From assembly GCF_900770955.1 (NCBI RefSeq), contig NZ_CAAGLX010000017.1:1-64000 (forward strand): DNA of 64,000 nucleotides. Direction: 5' to 3'. Origin of the DNA: an uncultured Phascolarctobacterium sp. (GTDB lineage: Bacteria; Bacillota; Negativicutes; Acidaminococcales; Acidaminococcaceae). This document shows, one piece after another, positions 24,906 to 32,894 of the stretch; within the stretch, counting starts at the first letter, position 1, and each line of letters opens with the position of its first letter. A program made the position numbers and the translations under genes. The notes below the pieces were generated by a model, which saw only the letters and a list, made by a program, of their open reading frames with translations, had not been told where the DNA came from and searched no databases.

Positions 24906-26153
24906 TTATAAATCTTCAATAACATCGGCGGTTTCCTTAACAGCGCCTCTGAATGCCTCCAAAACATGGTCGATAACCTCTTTGGGCATAATCAGCGGCG
25001 GCTCCATGCGGATAACCTTAGGATTATTCAATGTATAGGCAACAATGATATGCTGGTTAATCATCAGGCTCATCAGCATACCGCCGGCGCCTTCTTTAGT
25101 CAGCTCAATGCCAAGCATCATGCCGCGACCGCGCACTTCCTTGATAACAGAAGGATACTCCGCAGCGATAGCCTCCAGTCCGGCTTTAAGATAAGCACCG
25201 GCCTCACGGCCGCGACGCAGCATATCCTCTTCCTGAATAGTTCTGATAGCAGCTACGCCGGCAGCGCAGGCCAGCTGATTGCCGCCAAAGGTAGAGGTAT
25301 GCAGGAAGGGAGCCTCAATAAGACCGGCCCAGGCACGCGGAGTACCGATAATCGCACCCACAGGCATTACGCCGCCGCCCAAAGCCTTAGCGCAGGCCAT
25401 AAGGTCGGGAGTAACGCCATCATGGTTAACGCCGAACCATTCGCCGGTACGGCCGATACCGGTCTGCACTTCATCGGCAATCAGCAGGGCCCCCTTCTTC
25501 TCGCAGATTTCCTTCACTTCGCGCAGATAGCCTGCAGGCGGAACAATAATGCCGCCCTCGCCCTGAATCGGCTCCAGGATAACAGCAGCAGTATCCTCAT
25601 CAACAGCCGCCTCAACAGCCGCAGCGTCGCCGTACTCTACATGGGTAAAGCCTTCCAGCAGTGGTTTAAACGGTTCGCGATACATATCACGTCCGGTAGC
25701 AGTTAAGCTGCCAAAGGTTTTGCCGTGAAAAGCATTCTTCGCTGCAACGAATTTTTTACGCTTTGTTGCCAGACGTGCTACCTTCAGGCAGCCTTCAACG
25801 GATTCGGTACCGCTGTTGACAAAAAAGCTGTACTGCAGCTCACCGGGGGTAATCTCTGCCAGTGCCTCCGCCAAGTCAGCCATCGGACGGTTGAACAGCA
25901 CCTTGCCGCACATCGGCATAGCGTGCAGTTCCTTTTCTACGGCCTCGACAACCTTCGGATGACGATGACCTAAAGCAAACATACCATAACCGCCAAGGCA
26001 ATCAATAAACGCCTGACCTTCACTGTCGGTAATCGTCCAGCCCTCAGCGTGGCCTTCGATACTTGCCAGGCCCATGAAGCGGAACAGCTTTGCCTGTGCG
26101 GGATTGATATACTTTTCATATTTACCGATTGTTTCTTCTACATAATTAGACAT
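24906..26153 (-). CDS. Class III aminotransferase, putrescine/ornithine type
   Basis: 415 aa from ATG 26153 (GAGGTAAGAAA upstream). PLP-dependent fold-type I: NSGTESVEGCLKVARL, ADEVQTGIGRTG with the PLP-contacting Asp, and the Schiff-base lysine in ACAKALGGGVMPVGA. The sequence is closest to putrescine aminotransferase (PatA/YgjG) and related omega-aminotransferases; acetylornithine activity cannot be excluded. Heads the run with SRPBCC, htpX, ndk and the cobalamin adenosyltransferase. No promoter could be picked with confidence. Confidence 0.88.
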   Translation of the reverse strand: MSNYVEETIGKYEKYINPAQAKLFRFMGLASIEGHAEGWTITDSEGQAFIDCLGGYGMFALGHRHPKVVEAVEKELHAMPMCGKVLFNRPMADLAEALAEITPGELQYSFFVNSGTESVEGCLKVARLATKRKKFVAAKNAFHGKTFGSLTATGRDMYREPFKPLLEGFTHVEYGDAAAVEAAVDEDTAAVILEPIQGEGGIIVPPAGYLREVKEICEKKGALLIADEVQTGIGRTGEWFGVNHDGVTPDLMACAKALGGGVMPVGAIIGTPRAWAGLIEAPFLHTSTFGGNQLACAAGVAAIRTIQEEDMLRRGREAGAYLKAGLEAIAAEYPSVIKEVRGRGMMLGIELTKEGAGGMLMSLMINQHIIVAYTLNNPKVIRMEPPLIMPKEVIDHVLEAFRGAVKETADVIEDL

Positions 26154-26521
26154 TTTCTTACCTCGATTCAGTTTATATAAATTAGAGTTGGCAACCAAAA
26201 TATTCCTTCTTCTTAAGAATTACAACTCTTGAACAACACACTAGAGCAAGCAACTAATATATCATGCAGCGAATAAAAATTTTAGCAAATGAGTGTCCGG
26301 AAGCATAGAAACAAGGCAACCGAAAACTAAAGATTACTTGCGAACAAAATCGGCGCCGCACGTTTCGTCCTGGTTCCACACGAAATTTGCGTTGTGCCCT
26401 ATGGGCACGGGAAAATTTTTTCTGAGCGGAACGATATGTTAGTTGCGCAGTTACCAAGCGAACCTTTCTTGCCGGCTTCTTTCAGTTATGAAAGAAGCCG
26501 AATCTGAATCCAAATACTTTT
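26154..26521 (-). other. Long structured intergenic region, no convincing gene
   Basis: 368 bp between the deacetylase-family gene and the aminotransferase. It holds a perfect 12-bp stem CGGCTTCTTTCA/TGAAAGAAGCCG with loop GTTA (26473-26500, no T-run on either side), a palindrome GTGCCC-TAT-GGGCAC (26393-26407), a GGCGCC core (26352-26357) and a T6/A4-rich stretch. A 67-codon arginine-rich frame (26254-26457) lacks a Shine-Dalgarno and looks spurious. It might be an ncRNA or dispersed repeat as well as the 3' end of one operon and the 5' region of the next. Confidence 0.4.
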
Positions 26522-27793
26522 TTAATACAGCAGCTCCGTCACCGGCACAAAGGTTATCCCCGTCCGTTTAAACTCCGCCGCATACTTCTCCCAGCATTTG
26601 GCAGTATTCGGTCTGGCATGACAGATAGCAATAACACTGCCGTTTCTTTCCGCCATAGCGAAAGCCTTATATATCTGCTGACGAATCGCCTGCACGTCAG
26701 AGCTGTTATCCAAAAAGATATCATTACGAGCCGTAGAAACACCCAGCTGCTGCGCCATATTGCGTGCTACCGAAGCAGAATTCGTACGGCTGTCCACAAA
26801 AAACAGCTTCTGTCGCCGCAGCTCCTGCAAAACAACACGCATAGTTTCCTTATCTGCAGTCGCCTTAGAACCCTGATGATTATTTACACCCATAACTCCC
26901 GGCAGACTGTTAAGCGCTTTGCGCGTCAAAGACAGCTTCTCCGCCGCAGATAAATCAGTACGGACAGTAGCAGCGCCCTCGCTCATAGCACTGCGGTCAA
27001 GCGGCTCCATCGGCAGATGCAGCATCGGCACGCGCCCTTTAGTCTTAACCATTTCCAGCACATCGCTGCTGTATTGCTTATACGGCAATATCGCATAGCT
27101 GAACGGCAGCCCGGTATTCAGCAACGTACGCACCGGCGCCATATCATAGCCGCAGTCATCAATAATAATGGCTACTTTTCCTCTGAATTGCCTGACGGTC
27201 CCCGACTGCTCCTCTTCGGCCTTTTGCTCCGGCAAATTCTTGACATCCTTATCCTGCTTGGTCAGGTTACTGTTATGGAAGAAAACCACAGTATCCGTAA
27301 CAAAGCTCTTGCTGCCTGCTCCGGCCTTAACCTTAATACCTATTTCAGCCTTATAAGCATCCCACTTTTTGTATTTGGCAGGCTTACCGCTGATATAAAC
27401 CAGTCCTGCCTGCTCCACCTTCGTCTGCAGCCAGTCACAGGCACCGGCCAGACTTGTACCGGAGGGTATACCCACCGCCAGCTCACGCTGGTTAATCTGT
27501 ACCTTCGCGCCGGATTCTTCTACCTCTACATCCTTTTTGCCATGGTCATTTTCAATCAGCTGCCAATTATCCTTCTGCAGCAAAATATTATCCAACAGGC
27601 GCTGAGCCTCTATAGACTCATCCAGCAGACTAACGGTCTGCGGCTCGCCGCCCTTCTTGTCCAAAACATCCTTTTTGCTGTTGCCGGCGGCATAAAAAAG
27701 TCCACAGCCAATGGCAACAATCGCAATAACCGCCGTCAAAATCAGCACAGCATATTTACTGCCGGAGGATTTTTTCTTCCTTGTTTTAGTCAT
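26522..27793 (-). CDS. Divergent polysaccharide deacetylase family protein (YibQ-like)
   Basis: 423 aa. An N-terminal membrane anchor (basic KTRKKKSSGSK then about 20 hydrophobic residues), a linker domain of about 170 residues, then the DUF610/YibQ fold of the NodB-like superfamily: KVAIIIDDCGYDMAPV, PMLHLPMEPL, GVNNHQGSKAT and ICHARPNT. YibQ-type proteins are envelope-located; some act in cell-wall remodelling, but the substrate is not certain. Last gene of the miaB-to-xerD run, 15 bp after xerD. Confidence 0.85.
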   Translation of the reverse strand: MTKTRKKKSSGSKYAVLILTAVIAIVAIGCGLFYAAGNSKKDVLDKKGGEPQTVSLLDESIEAQRLLDNILLQKDNWQLIENDHGKKDVEVEESGAKVQINQRELAVGIPSGTSLAGACDWLQTKVEQAGLVYISGKPAKYKKWDAYKAEIGIKVKAGAGSKSFVTDTVVFFHNSNLTKQDKDVKNLPEQKAEEEQSGTVRQFRGKVAIIIDDCGYDMAPVRTLLNTGLPFSYAILPYKQYSSDVLEMVKTKGRVPMLHLPMEPLDRSAMSEGAATVRTDLSAAEKLSLTRKALNSLPGVMGVNNHQGSKATADKETMRVVLQELRRQKLFFVDSRTNSASVARNMAQQLGVSTARNDIFLDNSSDVQAIRQQIYKAFAMAERNGSVIAICHARPNTAKCWEKYAAEFKRTGITFVPVTELLY

Positions 27794-27808
27794 AGGTGTT
27801 CTCCTTCC

Positions 27809-28702
27809 CTAAGCTCTGGGATGTGTTTTATCATACACCTCACGCAAACGCTCCACATCAAGATGCGTATAAATCTGCGTTGTAGAAATATCAGCATGTC
27901 CCAAAAGCTCCTGCACTATGCGCAGGTCGGTGCCGTTATTCAAAAGATGCGTAGCAAAGGAATGTCGCAGCATATGCGGTGTAACACGCTTGCTGATGCC
28001 TGCACTCTTACCGTATGCCACAATAATCTCGTAAAAACGTTCCCGTGTCATCGGTCCGCCCCAACCGGTTACAAAAAGCTCTGCGGCTGTATCCGGCTTG
28101 CCATGCAAAAGCTGCGGCCGCACTACAGATAAATAATGCTCCAGATAATGCAGTGCAGTGCGTCCTAAGGGAAGCATGCGTTCCTTGGAGCCCTTACCCA
28201 TAACAATGACATATTGCATTTTCATATCGACATTCTTCACCGGCACATTTACCAGCTCCGAAACACGCATACCTGTAGCATATAAAAGCTCCAACATCGT
28301 CTTATCGCGATAACCGTCCAAGGTTCCCAGGTTAGGCTCATCCAAAAGCCTTTCAACCTCCTGGACGCTCAGTACCTTCGGCAGATGCAGTCCCCTGCTT
28401 GCCGCCTCCAGCACCTCGGCAGGGTTGCGGCGGATATAGCGCTCTGCCGTCAGAAAACGGTAAAACGCCTTAATCGAAGCCAGCTTGCGTGCCACCGTAG
28501 AAGCAGCACGGCCTTCCTGCTTCAGCCGTACAAGATATGCAATAAGCTGCTGTCGCGAAACCTGCAGCAGCTCTTCATCTGCTTTCAGCTGCAGGCTTTT
28601 CATCAGCAGACGCAAATCACGCATATACGCCAGCTGTGTATTTTTTGCCAGTCCCAGCTCTACCGTCAGATATTCCTGAAACAAGGCCAGATAGTCAAAC
28701 AT
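27809..28702 (-). CDS. xerD: Site-specific tyrosine recombinase XerD
   Basis: 297 aa from ATG 28702 (AGGCAGG upstream). N-terminal SAM-like domain (FQEYLTVELGLAKNTQLAYM) and a catalytic domain with the R-K-H-R-H-Y set: ATGMRVSEL, MGKGSKER, HMLRHSFATHLL, LLGHADISTTQIYTH. Acts with a partner at dif to resolve chromosome dimers. No integrase-like att site or mobile cargo surrounds it, so it is the housekeeping recombinase. The 115-bp gap from hfq holds a weak AACG/CGTT hairpin with a T-rich tail, possibly a leaky terminator of hfq. Confidence 0.92.
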   Translation of the reverse strand: MFDYLALFQEYLTVELGLAKNTQLAYMRDLRLLMKSLQLKADEELLQVSRQQLIAYLVRLKQEGRAASTVARKLASIKAFYRFLTAERYIRRNPAEVLEAASRGLHLPKVLSVQEVERLLDEPNLGTLDGYRDKTMLELLYATGMRVSELVNVPVKNVDMKMQYVIVMGKGSKERMLPLGRTALHYLEHYLSVVRPQLLHGKPDTAAELFVTGWGGPMTRERFYEIIVAYGKSAGISKRVTPHMLRHSFATHLLNNGTDLRIVQELLGHADISTTQIYTHLDVERLREVYDKTHPRA

Positions 28703-28817
28703 AAAAACCTGCCTCCATCCCGCAAAATTGCCGCTCGCAAATTCCGCCGGATGCAATCTCCTTCAGAAAAAGAAAAACAACGCTGGTGCGCCGTTTTTCT
28801 TTATAATTATAGCTTTA

Positions 28818-29069
28818 TTAAAATTCTTTTTTCTCAGGCTGCATAATAGTAATATTAGTTGCCGGAGAAATGGTGGAAATAGCATGCTTGTAAACAAGCT
28901 GCTGTTTGCCTTCATTTTCAATAATAACAGTAAAATTATCAAAACCTCTTACTAAGCCACGAATCTGAAAACCGTTCATCAGATAGATGATAACACCAAG
29001 GTTTTCCTTGCGAACATGGTTTAAAAAGCTGTCTTGCAAATTCATTGCGGGTTTTACTGAAGTAATCAT
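28818..29069 (-). CDS. hfq: RNA chaperone Hfq
   Basis: 83 aa. Sm1 motif (NLQDSFLNHVRKENLGVIIY, GFQIRGLVRGFDNFTVII) and Sm2 YKHAISTI. Hexameric sRNA/mRNA matchmaker. The start at 29069 is preferred because AGGAGG is 8 nt upstream; the internal Met at residue 9 has none, giving a slightly extended N-terminus. Placed after miaA, the order found in Proteobacteria and Negativicutes. Confidence 0.96.
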   Translation of the reverse strand: MITSVKPAMNLQDSFLNHVRKENLGVIIYLMNGFQIRGLVRGFDNFTVIIENEGKQQLVYKHAISTISPATNITIMQPEKKEF

Positions 29070-29148
29070 TAAAAGCCCCTCCTACTCATTTCGTTATCTC
29101 CGGAAGCACAGATTCCTAAAAACCTACACTCCTCTTTATACTTATATT

Positions 29149-30084
29149 TTACACCGAAATGCCACTTTCTACAAGTATTTCGGTAATATCTGCCACTGCC
29201 TGTTTATAATCAGGCTCATCGTCCAGATGCAGCCAGTGAATATACGGCATTTTTTTATACCAGGTAATCTGGCGCTTGGCAAAGTTACGCGTAGCCTGCT
29301 TCAGCTTGTCTACGGCAGAGTCGTAATCCATGCTGCCGTTAAGATACCACACCATCTGTCTGTAGCCGATGCTCTGCATCGACTGGCACTCGGGCGCTAC
29401 CCCCTGCTCCAGCAGACTGCGCACCTCCTGCTCCAGACCGGCCTCCAGCATTAGGTCCACACGCCTGTTGATGCGCTCATACAGCGCCTGACGCTCCATC
29501 TCCAAGCCGATAACCACGGCATCATAGGGGCTTTCCTGCGCACCATATTGGTTTACAGCCTCGCCCTGCATAGCAGATTCCAGCGCGCGGATAACACGGC
29601 GAACATTGTTGGGGTGAATGCGCTCTGCCTCCTGCGGTGCCAGCTCCTGCAGGCGCGCATGCAACGCCAACGCGCCCTTTTCCTGTGCCTCGGCTTCAAG
29701 CCTTTGGCGCAGCTCGCTGTCCTCTTCCGCATTATTAAAGGCATAATCCTCCAGCAGTGCTTTGATATACAGGCCTGTACCGCCGGCAATTACCGGCAGA
29801 TGTCCGCGAGCATTGATTTCCGTAATCAACGCGGCGGCACGCTCCTTAAAATCAACAACGCTGAAGGATGCGTCAGGTGGCAGAATATCCACCAGATGAT
29901 GCGGCACAGCCGCCAGCTCTTCAGCCGTAGGCTTAGCAGTACCGATATTCATATTTTTATAAACCAGCATTGAATCACCGGAAATTATTTCGCCCCGAAA
30001 CTGCTTGGCAATTTCAATAGCACAATGACTTTTTCCGGTCGCTGTTGCTCCTAAAATAACAACTACCTTGGGTTTTTGCAACAT
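29149..30084 (-). CDS. miaA: tRNA dimethylallyltransferase
   Basis: 311 aa. Adds the isopentenyl group to A37, the substrate of MiaB encoded upstream in the same run. P-loop ILGATATGKSHCAIEIA, GDSMLVYKNMNIGTAKPT and GGTGLYIKALL are family markers. Starts 3 bp after the preceding methyltransferase gene, so translation is coupled. Confidence 0.96.
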   Translation of the reverse strand: MLQKPKVVVILGATATGKSHCAIEIAKQFRGEIISGDSMLVYKNMNIGTAKPTAEELAAVPHHLVDILPPDASFSVVDFKERAAALITEINARGHLPVIAGGTGLYIKALLEDYAFNNAEEDSELRQRLEAEAQEKGALALHARLQELAPQEAERIHPNNVRRVIRALESAMQGEAVNQYGAQESPYDAVVIGLEMERQALYERINRRVDLMLEAGLEQEVRSLLEQGVAPECQSMQSIGYRQMVWYLNGSMDYDSAVDKLKQATRNFAKRQITWYKKMPYIHWLHLDDEPDYKQAVADITEILVESGISV

Positions 30085-30087
30085 AAA

Positions 30088-30876
30088 TCACCTTTTTATT
30101 ATTCCGTACTTAATCCTGCTGTATTTGCCGCCGACAAACTCCACACAGCCATACTCGCGCAGAATATATTCATTGCGCTCCTTGATAACCACACGCGGTG
30201 CCGCATGCAGTGCCAGCCGCAGTGTTGCTTCCGACAGTGCTTCCTCGTAGGAAAGCGGACGCAATGCTTCCATGCCCTTGGCACCGTTGACAGGACGGCG
30301 GAACATCGGGTCGAAATAAACAACATCAAAGCTGTCCGGCGCACACTGCGCCAGATAATCCTCCGCCAGCGCCTGCACCGGCTGAATCCGGCGCAGTGCT
30401 GCCGTCAGGTCTGCATCTTCTGCCACATAATGCTGCAGGCCATAGCTTACGGCAAAATGCAGCAGCGGTGAAGCCTCCAGCCCCACAACCGTTCCTGCCT
30501 CACCAACAGCATACGCGCTGATGGCGGCATCTGCCGCCAGGCCCAGCGTAGCATCCAGAACTCTTTTCCCCGGACGCAGGTCCAACGCCGTCAGCAAATG
30601 CTCCGCTGCGCCACGCTTAAGCTGCTGCAGACGCAGCACCGCCATCCCCGGATGATAGGCAAAGCTGCCTGCATCACTGTGAATACGCGGGCCATTCTTT
30701 TCGCCTACAACAAGCGCTGCCAGGTCATATTGCGCCATAAGCTCATCTACGCTCATATTATGCGGGCGCTCTACGTAAAGTGCGCCCAGTTGCTCCGCCC
30801 AAGCCCTGGCCTGGGCAACAGCAGCGCTGCCTGTCGCATTTCTGGCTGTCGTTACGCCAATTTTGCCTGTAAGCAT
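30088..30876 (-). CDS. Class I SAM-dependent methyltransferase, RsmJ-like
   Basis: 262 aa. SAM motif I VLDATLGLAADAAISAY and motif IV VYFDPMFRRP; the DPMF signature resembles RsmJ (16S rRNA m2G1516) and related proteins. The N-terminal 90 residues (ARAWAEQLGALYVERPHNM) fit that group. ATG 30876 overlaps the mutL stop (TGATG), with AAGGA about 10 nt upstream. Target RNA is inferred, not shown. Confidence 0.8.
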   Translation of the reverse strand: MLTGKIGVTTARNATGSAAVAQARAWAEQLGALYVERPHNMSVDELMAQYDLAALVVGEKNGPRIHSDAGSFAYHPGMAVLRLQQLKRGAAEHLLTALDLRPGKRVLDATLGLAADAAISAYAVGEAGTVVGLEASPLLHFAVSYGLQHYVAEDADLTAALRRIQPVQALAEDYLAQCAPDSFDVVYFDPMFRRPVNGAKGMEALRPLSYEEALSEATLRLALHAAPRVVIKERNEYILREYGCVEFVGGKYSRIKYGIIKR

Positions 30877-32894
30877 CAAAAGCCCGTCCTTTTAAACATT
30901 TTATACAGCTGATTGCTGTCAATTTCAATCATACACGGTCTGCCATGCGGACAGGTAAACGGATGCGTTGTATTGCACAAATCAATAATCAGCTGACGCA
31001 TCTGGCGCATATTCAGCAGCTGTCCTGCCTTAATCGCCGCCTTGCAGGCAGTCATGTGCAGAACCTCCTGCCGCAAATCACTGCCGCTGACATTACGCAT
31101 CTCCCGCAGCATTTTGCTGATAGCATTGATAAAGTCCTCAGCGGCATCTGCCTTGATATCTGCCGGCAGACTGCTCACGCGCAGCAGGCTTTCGCCGGCG
31201 CTGGCAGCATCAACACCTAAAGCCAGAAATTCGTCTCTGTGCTCCTCAATCAGAGCAATATCATCGGCAGCCATATCTACATACAGTGGCATCAAAAGCT
31301 GCTGCGACGGTATCTGCTCATGCGAAGCCACCAGCTTGTCATAAAGAATGCGCTCATGAGCAGCATGCTGGTCAATAAGGTAAAGAGCAGTCTCGCTTTG
31401 GGCAATAATAAAGGTTTTATCAACCTGACCAATCGGCCAGATAGTATCCATACCGCTGTCGGTATCGGTAAAAGCAATAGTTTCCCTGTTGGGCACAGGT
31501 GCAGCATCCGCCGGCTGCGGCTTGGCAAATTCACTGCGCGCCTCATGCACCTCCAGGACAGGCTCCTGATAGCCCTTGCTGTAGGAAACGGTTGCGCCGG
31601 TTTTGGCAAAATCATCAAACGGCTGCCACATAGCCTGCTGCTCTGCCTGCTCTTTCTTTGCAACAGGCACAGGCTGCTCAGGCACCAGCAGACTTTCCGG
31701 TGCAGCTGCAGGCTCTTCCTTGCTTTCCGGTGTTTTGAAAATCTGCTCCGCGCTGCTTTTGAATACGGGCTGCTGCGGCTGAAATGCCGGCTTAGGCTGC
31801 GGTGCAGGCGTAACCGGCGCACATGCAGACTGCGGCTTCACAAACACATTCAGCTCCGAATCCGGCAGCAGCGTTACCTGCGTCTTTTGCGCACTCATCG
31901 GCTTCGTCAGCGCATCGGTCAGCGCCTTATACATAGCCTTATAAATCAGGCTGTCATCACTGAATTTAATTTCACTCTTCTGCGGATGCACGTTAACATC
32001 AACACTTGCCGTATCAACCTTTAAATTGATGACAGCAAAGGGGAAGCCGCTTTTGGGAATCTGCGACTGATAAGCATGGTCCATCGCCTTGGAAAGCATC
32101 TTGCTGCCGATGCAGCGGCCGTTGACAAAGAAGGTCTGCCATTGGCGTGTTCCCTTCAGCAGTGTAGGCTTGCCGATAAAGCCGCTAACTCTTACCTTAG
32201 GATCGTTCAGCGATACCTCCAAAAGGTTATCAGCAACGTTCTTGCCATACAGTGCTTTAATCGCATGCTCCAGATCACCGTCACCCGGAGTACTGAGCAC
32301 CTCTTTATCATTATTAACCAGCTTAAAGCGCACATCGGGACGCGACAGCGCCAGCCTTGTCAACAGCTCGCTGATATAACGGCCCTCGGTGCTCACGGTT
32401 TTCAAAAATTTACGGCGTGCAGGCACGTTGAAGAACAGATTCTCTACAATAACGGTAGTACCCGTACTGCCGCCGCTTGCCGTAACCTCCGTGTTTTCAC
32501 CGCCGTCGATATGCACGGAGGTAGCGAATTCCTCGCTCTCCGGACGGGTAAGCAGTGTAAAGTTGGAAACAGAAGCGATACTGGGCAAGGCTTCACCGCG
32601 AAAGCCCAAGGTATTCAGGCTCAGCAAATCCTCAGCCTTCGTCAGCTTGCTTGTGGCATGGCGCAGCACAGCCATTTTGGCATCAGCTTCACTCATGCCG
32701 CAGCCATTATCAGTTACTCTGATATATTCCGTACCGCCGGCAAAAATCGTTACTTCAATTTTATCCGCACCGGCATCCAGTGCGTTCTCCACCAATTCCT
32801 TTACTACGGACGCAGGCTTTTCTACAACCTCGCCGGCAGCAATCTGGTTGGCGGTATTCGTATCCAACAAACGGACGACATGCTCTTCTGCCAT
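30876..32894 (-). CDS. mutL: DNA mismatch repair protein MutL
   Basis: 672 aa. N-terminal GHKL ATPase: IAAGEVVEKPASVVKELVEN, DNGCGMS and TLGFRGEALPSI. A Pro/Gln/Ala-rich linker (about 340-480) leads to the C-terminal dimer/endonuclease domain with DQHAAHERILYDKL, ACKAAIKAG and CPHGRP. The endonuclease motif has Asp where the consensus DQHA(X)2E(X)4E ends in Glu, a conservative change. Overlaps the mutS stop by one base (TAATG). Confidence 0.96.
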   Translation of the reverse strand: MAEEHVVRLLDTNTANQIAAGEVVEKPASVVKELVENALDAGADKIEVTIFAGGTEYIRVTDNGCGMSEADAKMAVLRHATSKLTKAEDLLSLNTLGFRGEALPSIASVSNFTLLTRPESEEFATSVHIDGGENTEVTASGGSTGTTVIVENLFFNVPARRKFLKTVSTEGRYISELLTRLALSRPDVRFKLVNNDKEVLSTPGDGDLEHAIKALYGKNVADNLLEVSLNDPKVRVSGFIGKPTLLKGTRQWQTFFVNGRCIGSKMLSKAMDHAYQSQIPKSGFPFAVINLKVDTASVDVNVHPQKSEIKFSDDSLIYKAMYKALTDALTKPMSAQKTQVTLLPDSELNVFVKPQSACAPVTPAPQPKPAFQPQQPVFKSSAEQIFKTPESKEEPAAAPESLLVPEQPVPVAKKEQAEQQAMWQPFDDFAKTGATVSYSKGYQEPVLEVHEARSEFAKPQPADAAPVPNRETIAFTDTDSGMDTIWPIGQVDKTFIIAQSETALYLIDQHAAHERILYDKLVASHEQIPSQQLLMPLYVDMAADDIALIEEHRDEFLALGVDAASAGESLLRVSSLPADIKADAAEDFINAISKMLREMRNVSGSDLRQEVLHMTACKAAIKAGQLLNMRQMRQLIIDLCNTTHPFTCPHGRPCMIEIDSNQLYKMFKRTGF

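Noticed and set aside
26254..26457. Minus-strand 67-codon Arg-rich frame
   Set aside because: It has no ribosome-binding site and a composition typical of non-coding sequence, and it overlaps palindromes; more likely RNA or a repeat.
27809..28702. Tyrosine recombinase as a sign of an integrated element
   Set aside because: The protein is a standard XerD inside a housekeeping run; no att repeats, tRNA gene or cargo nearby.
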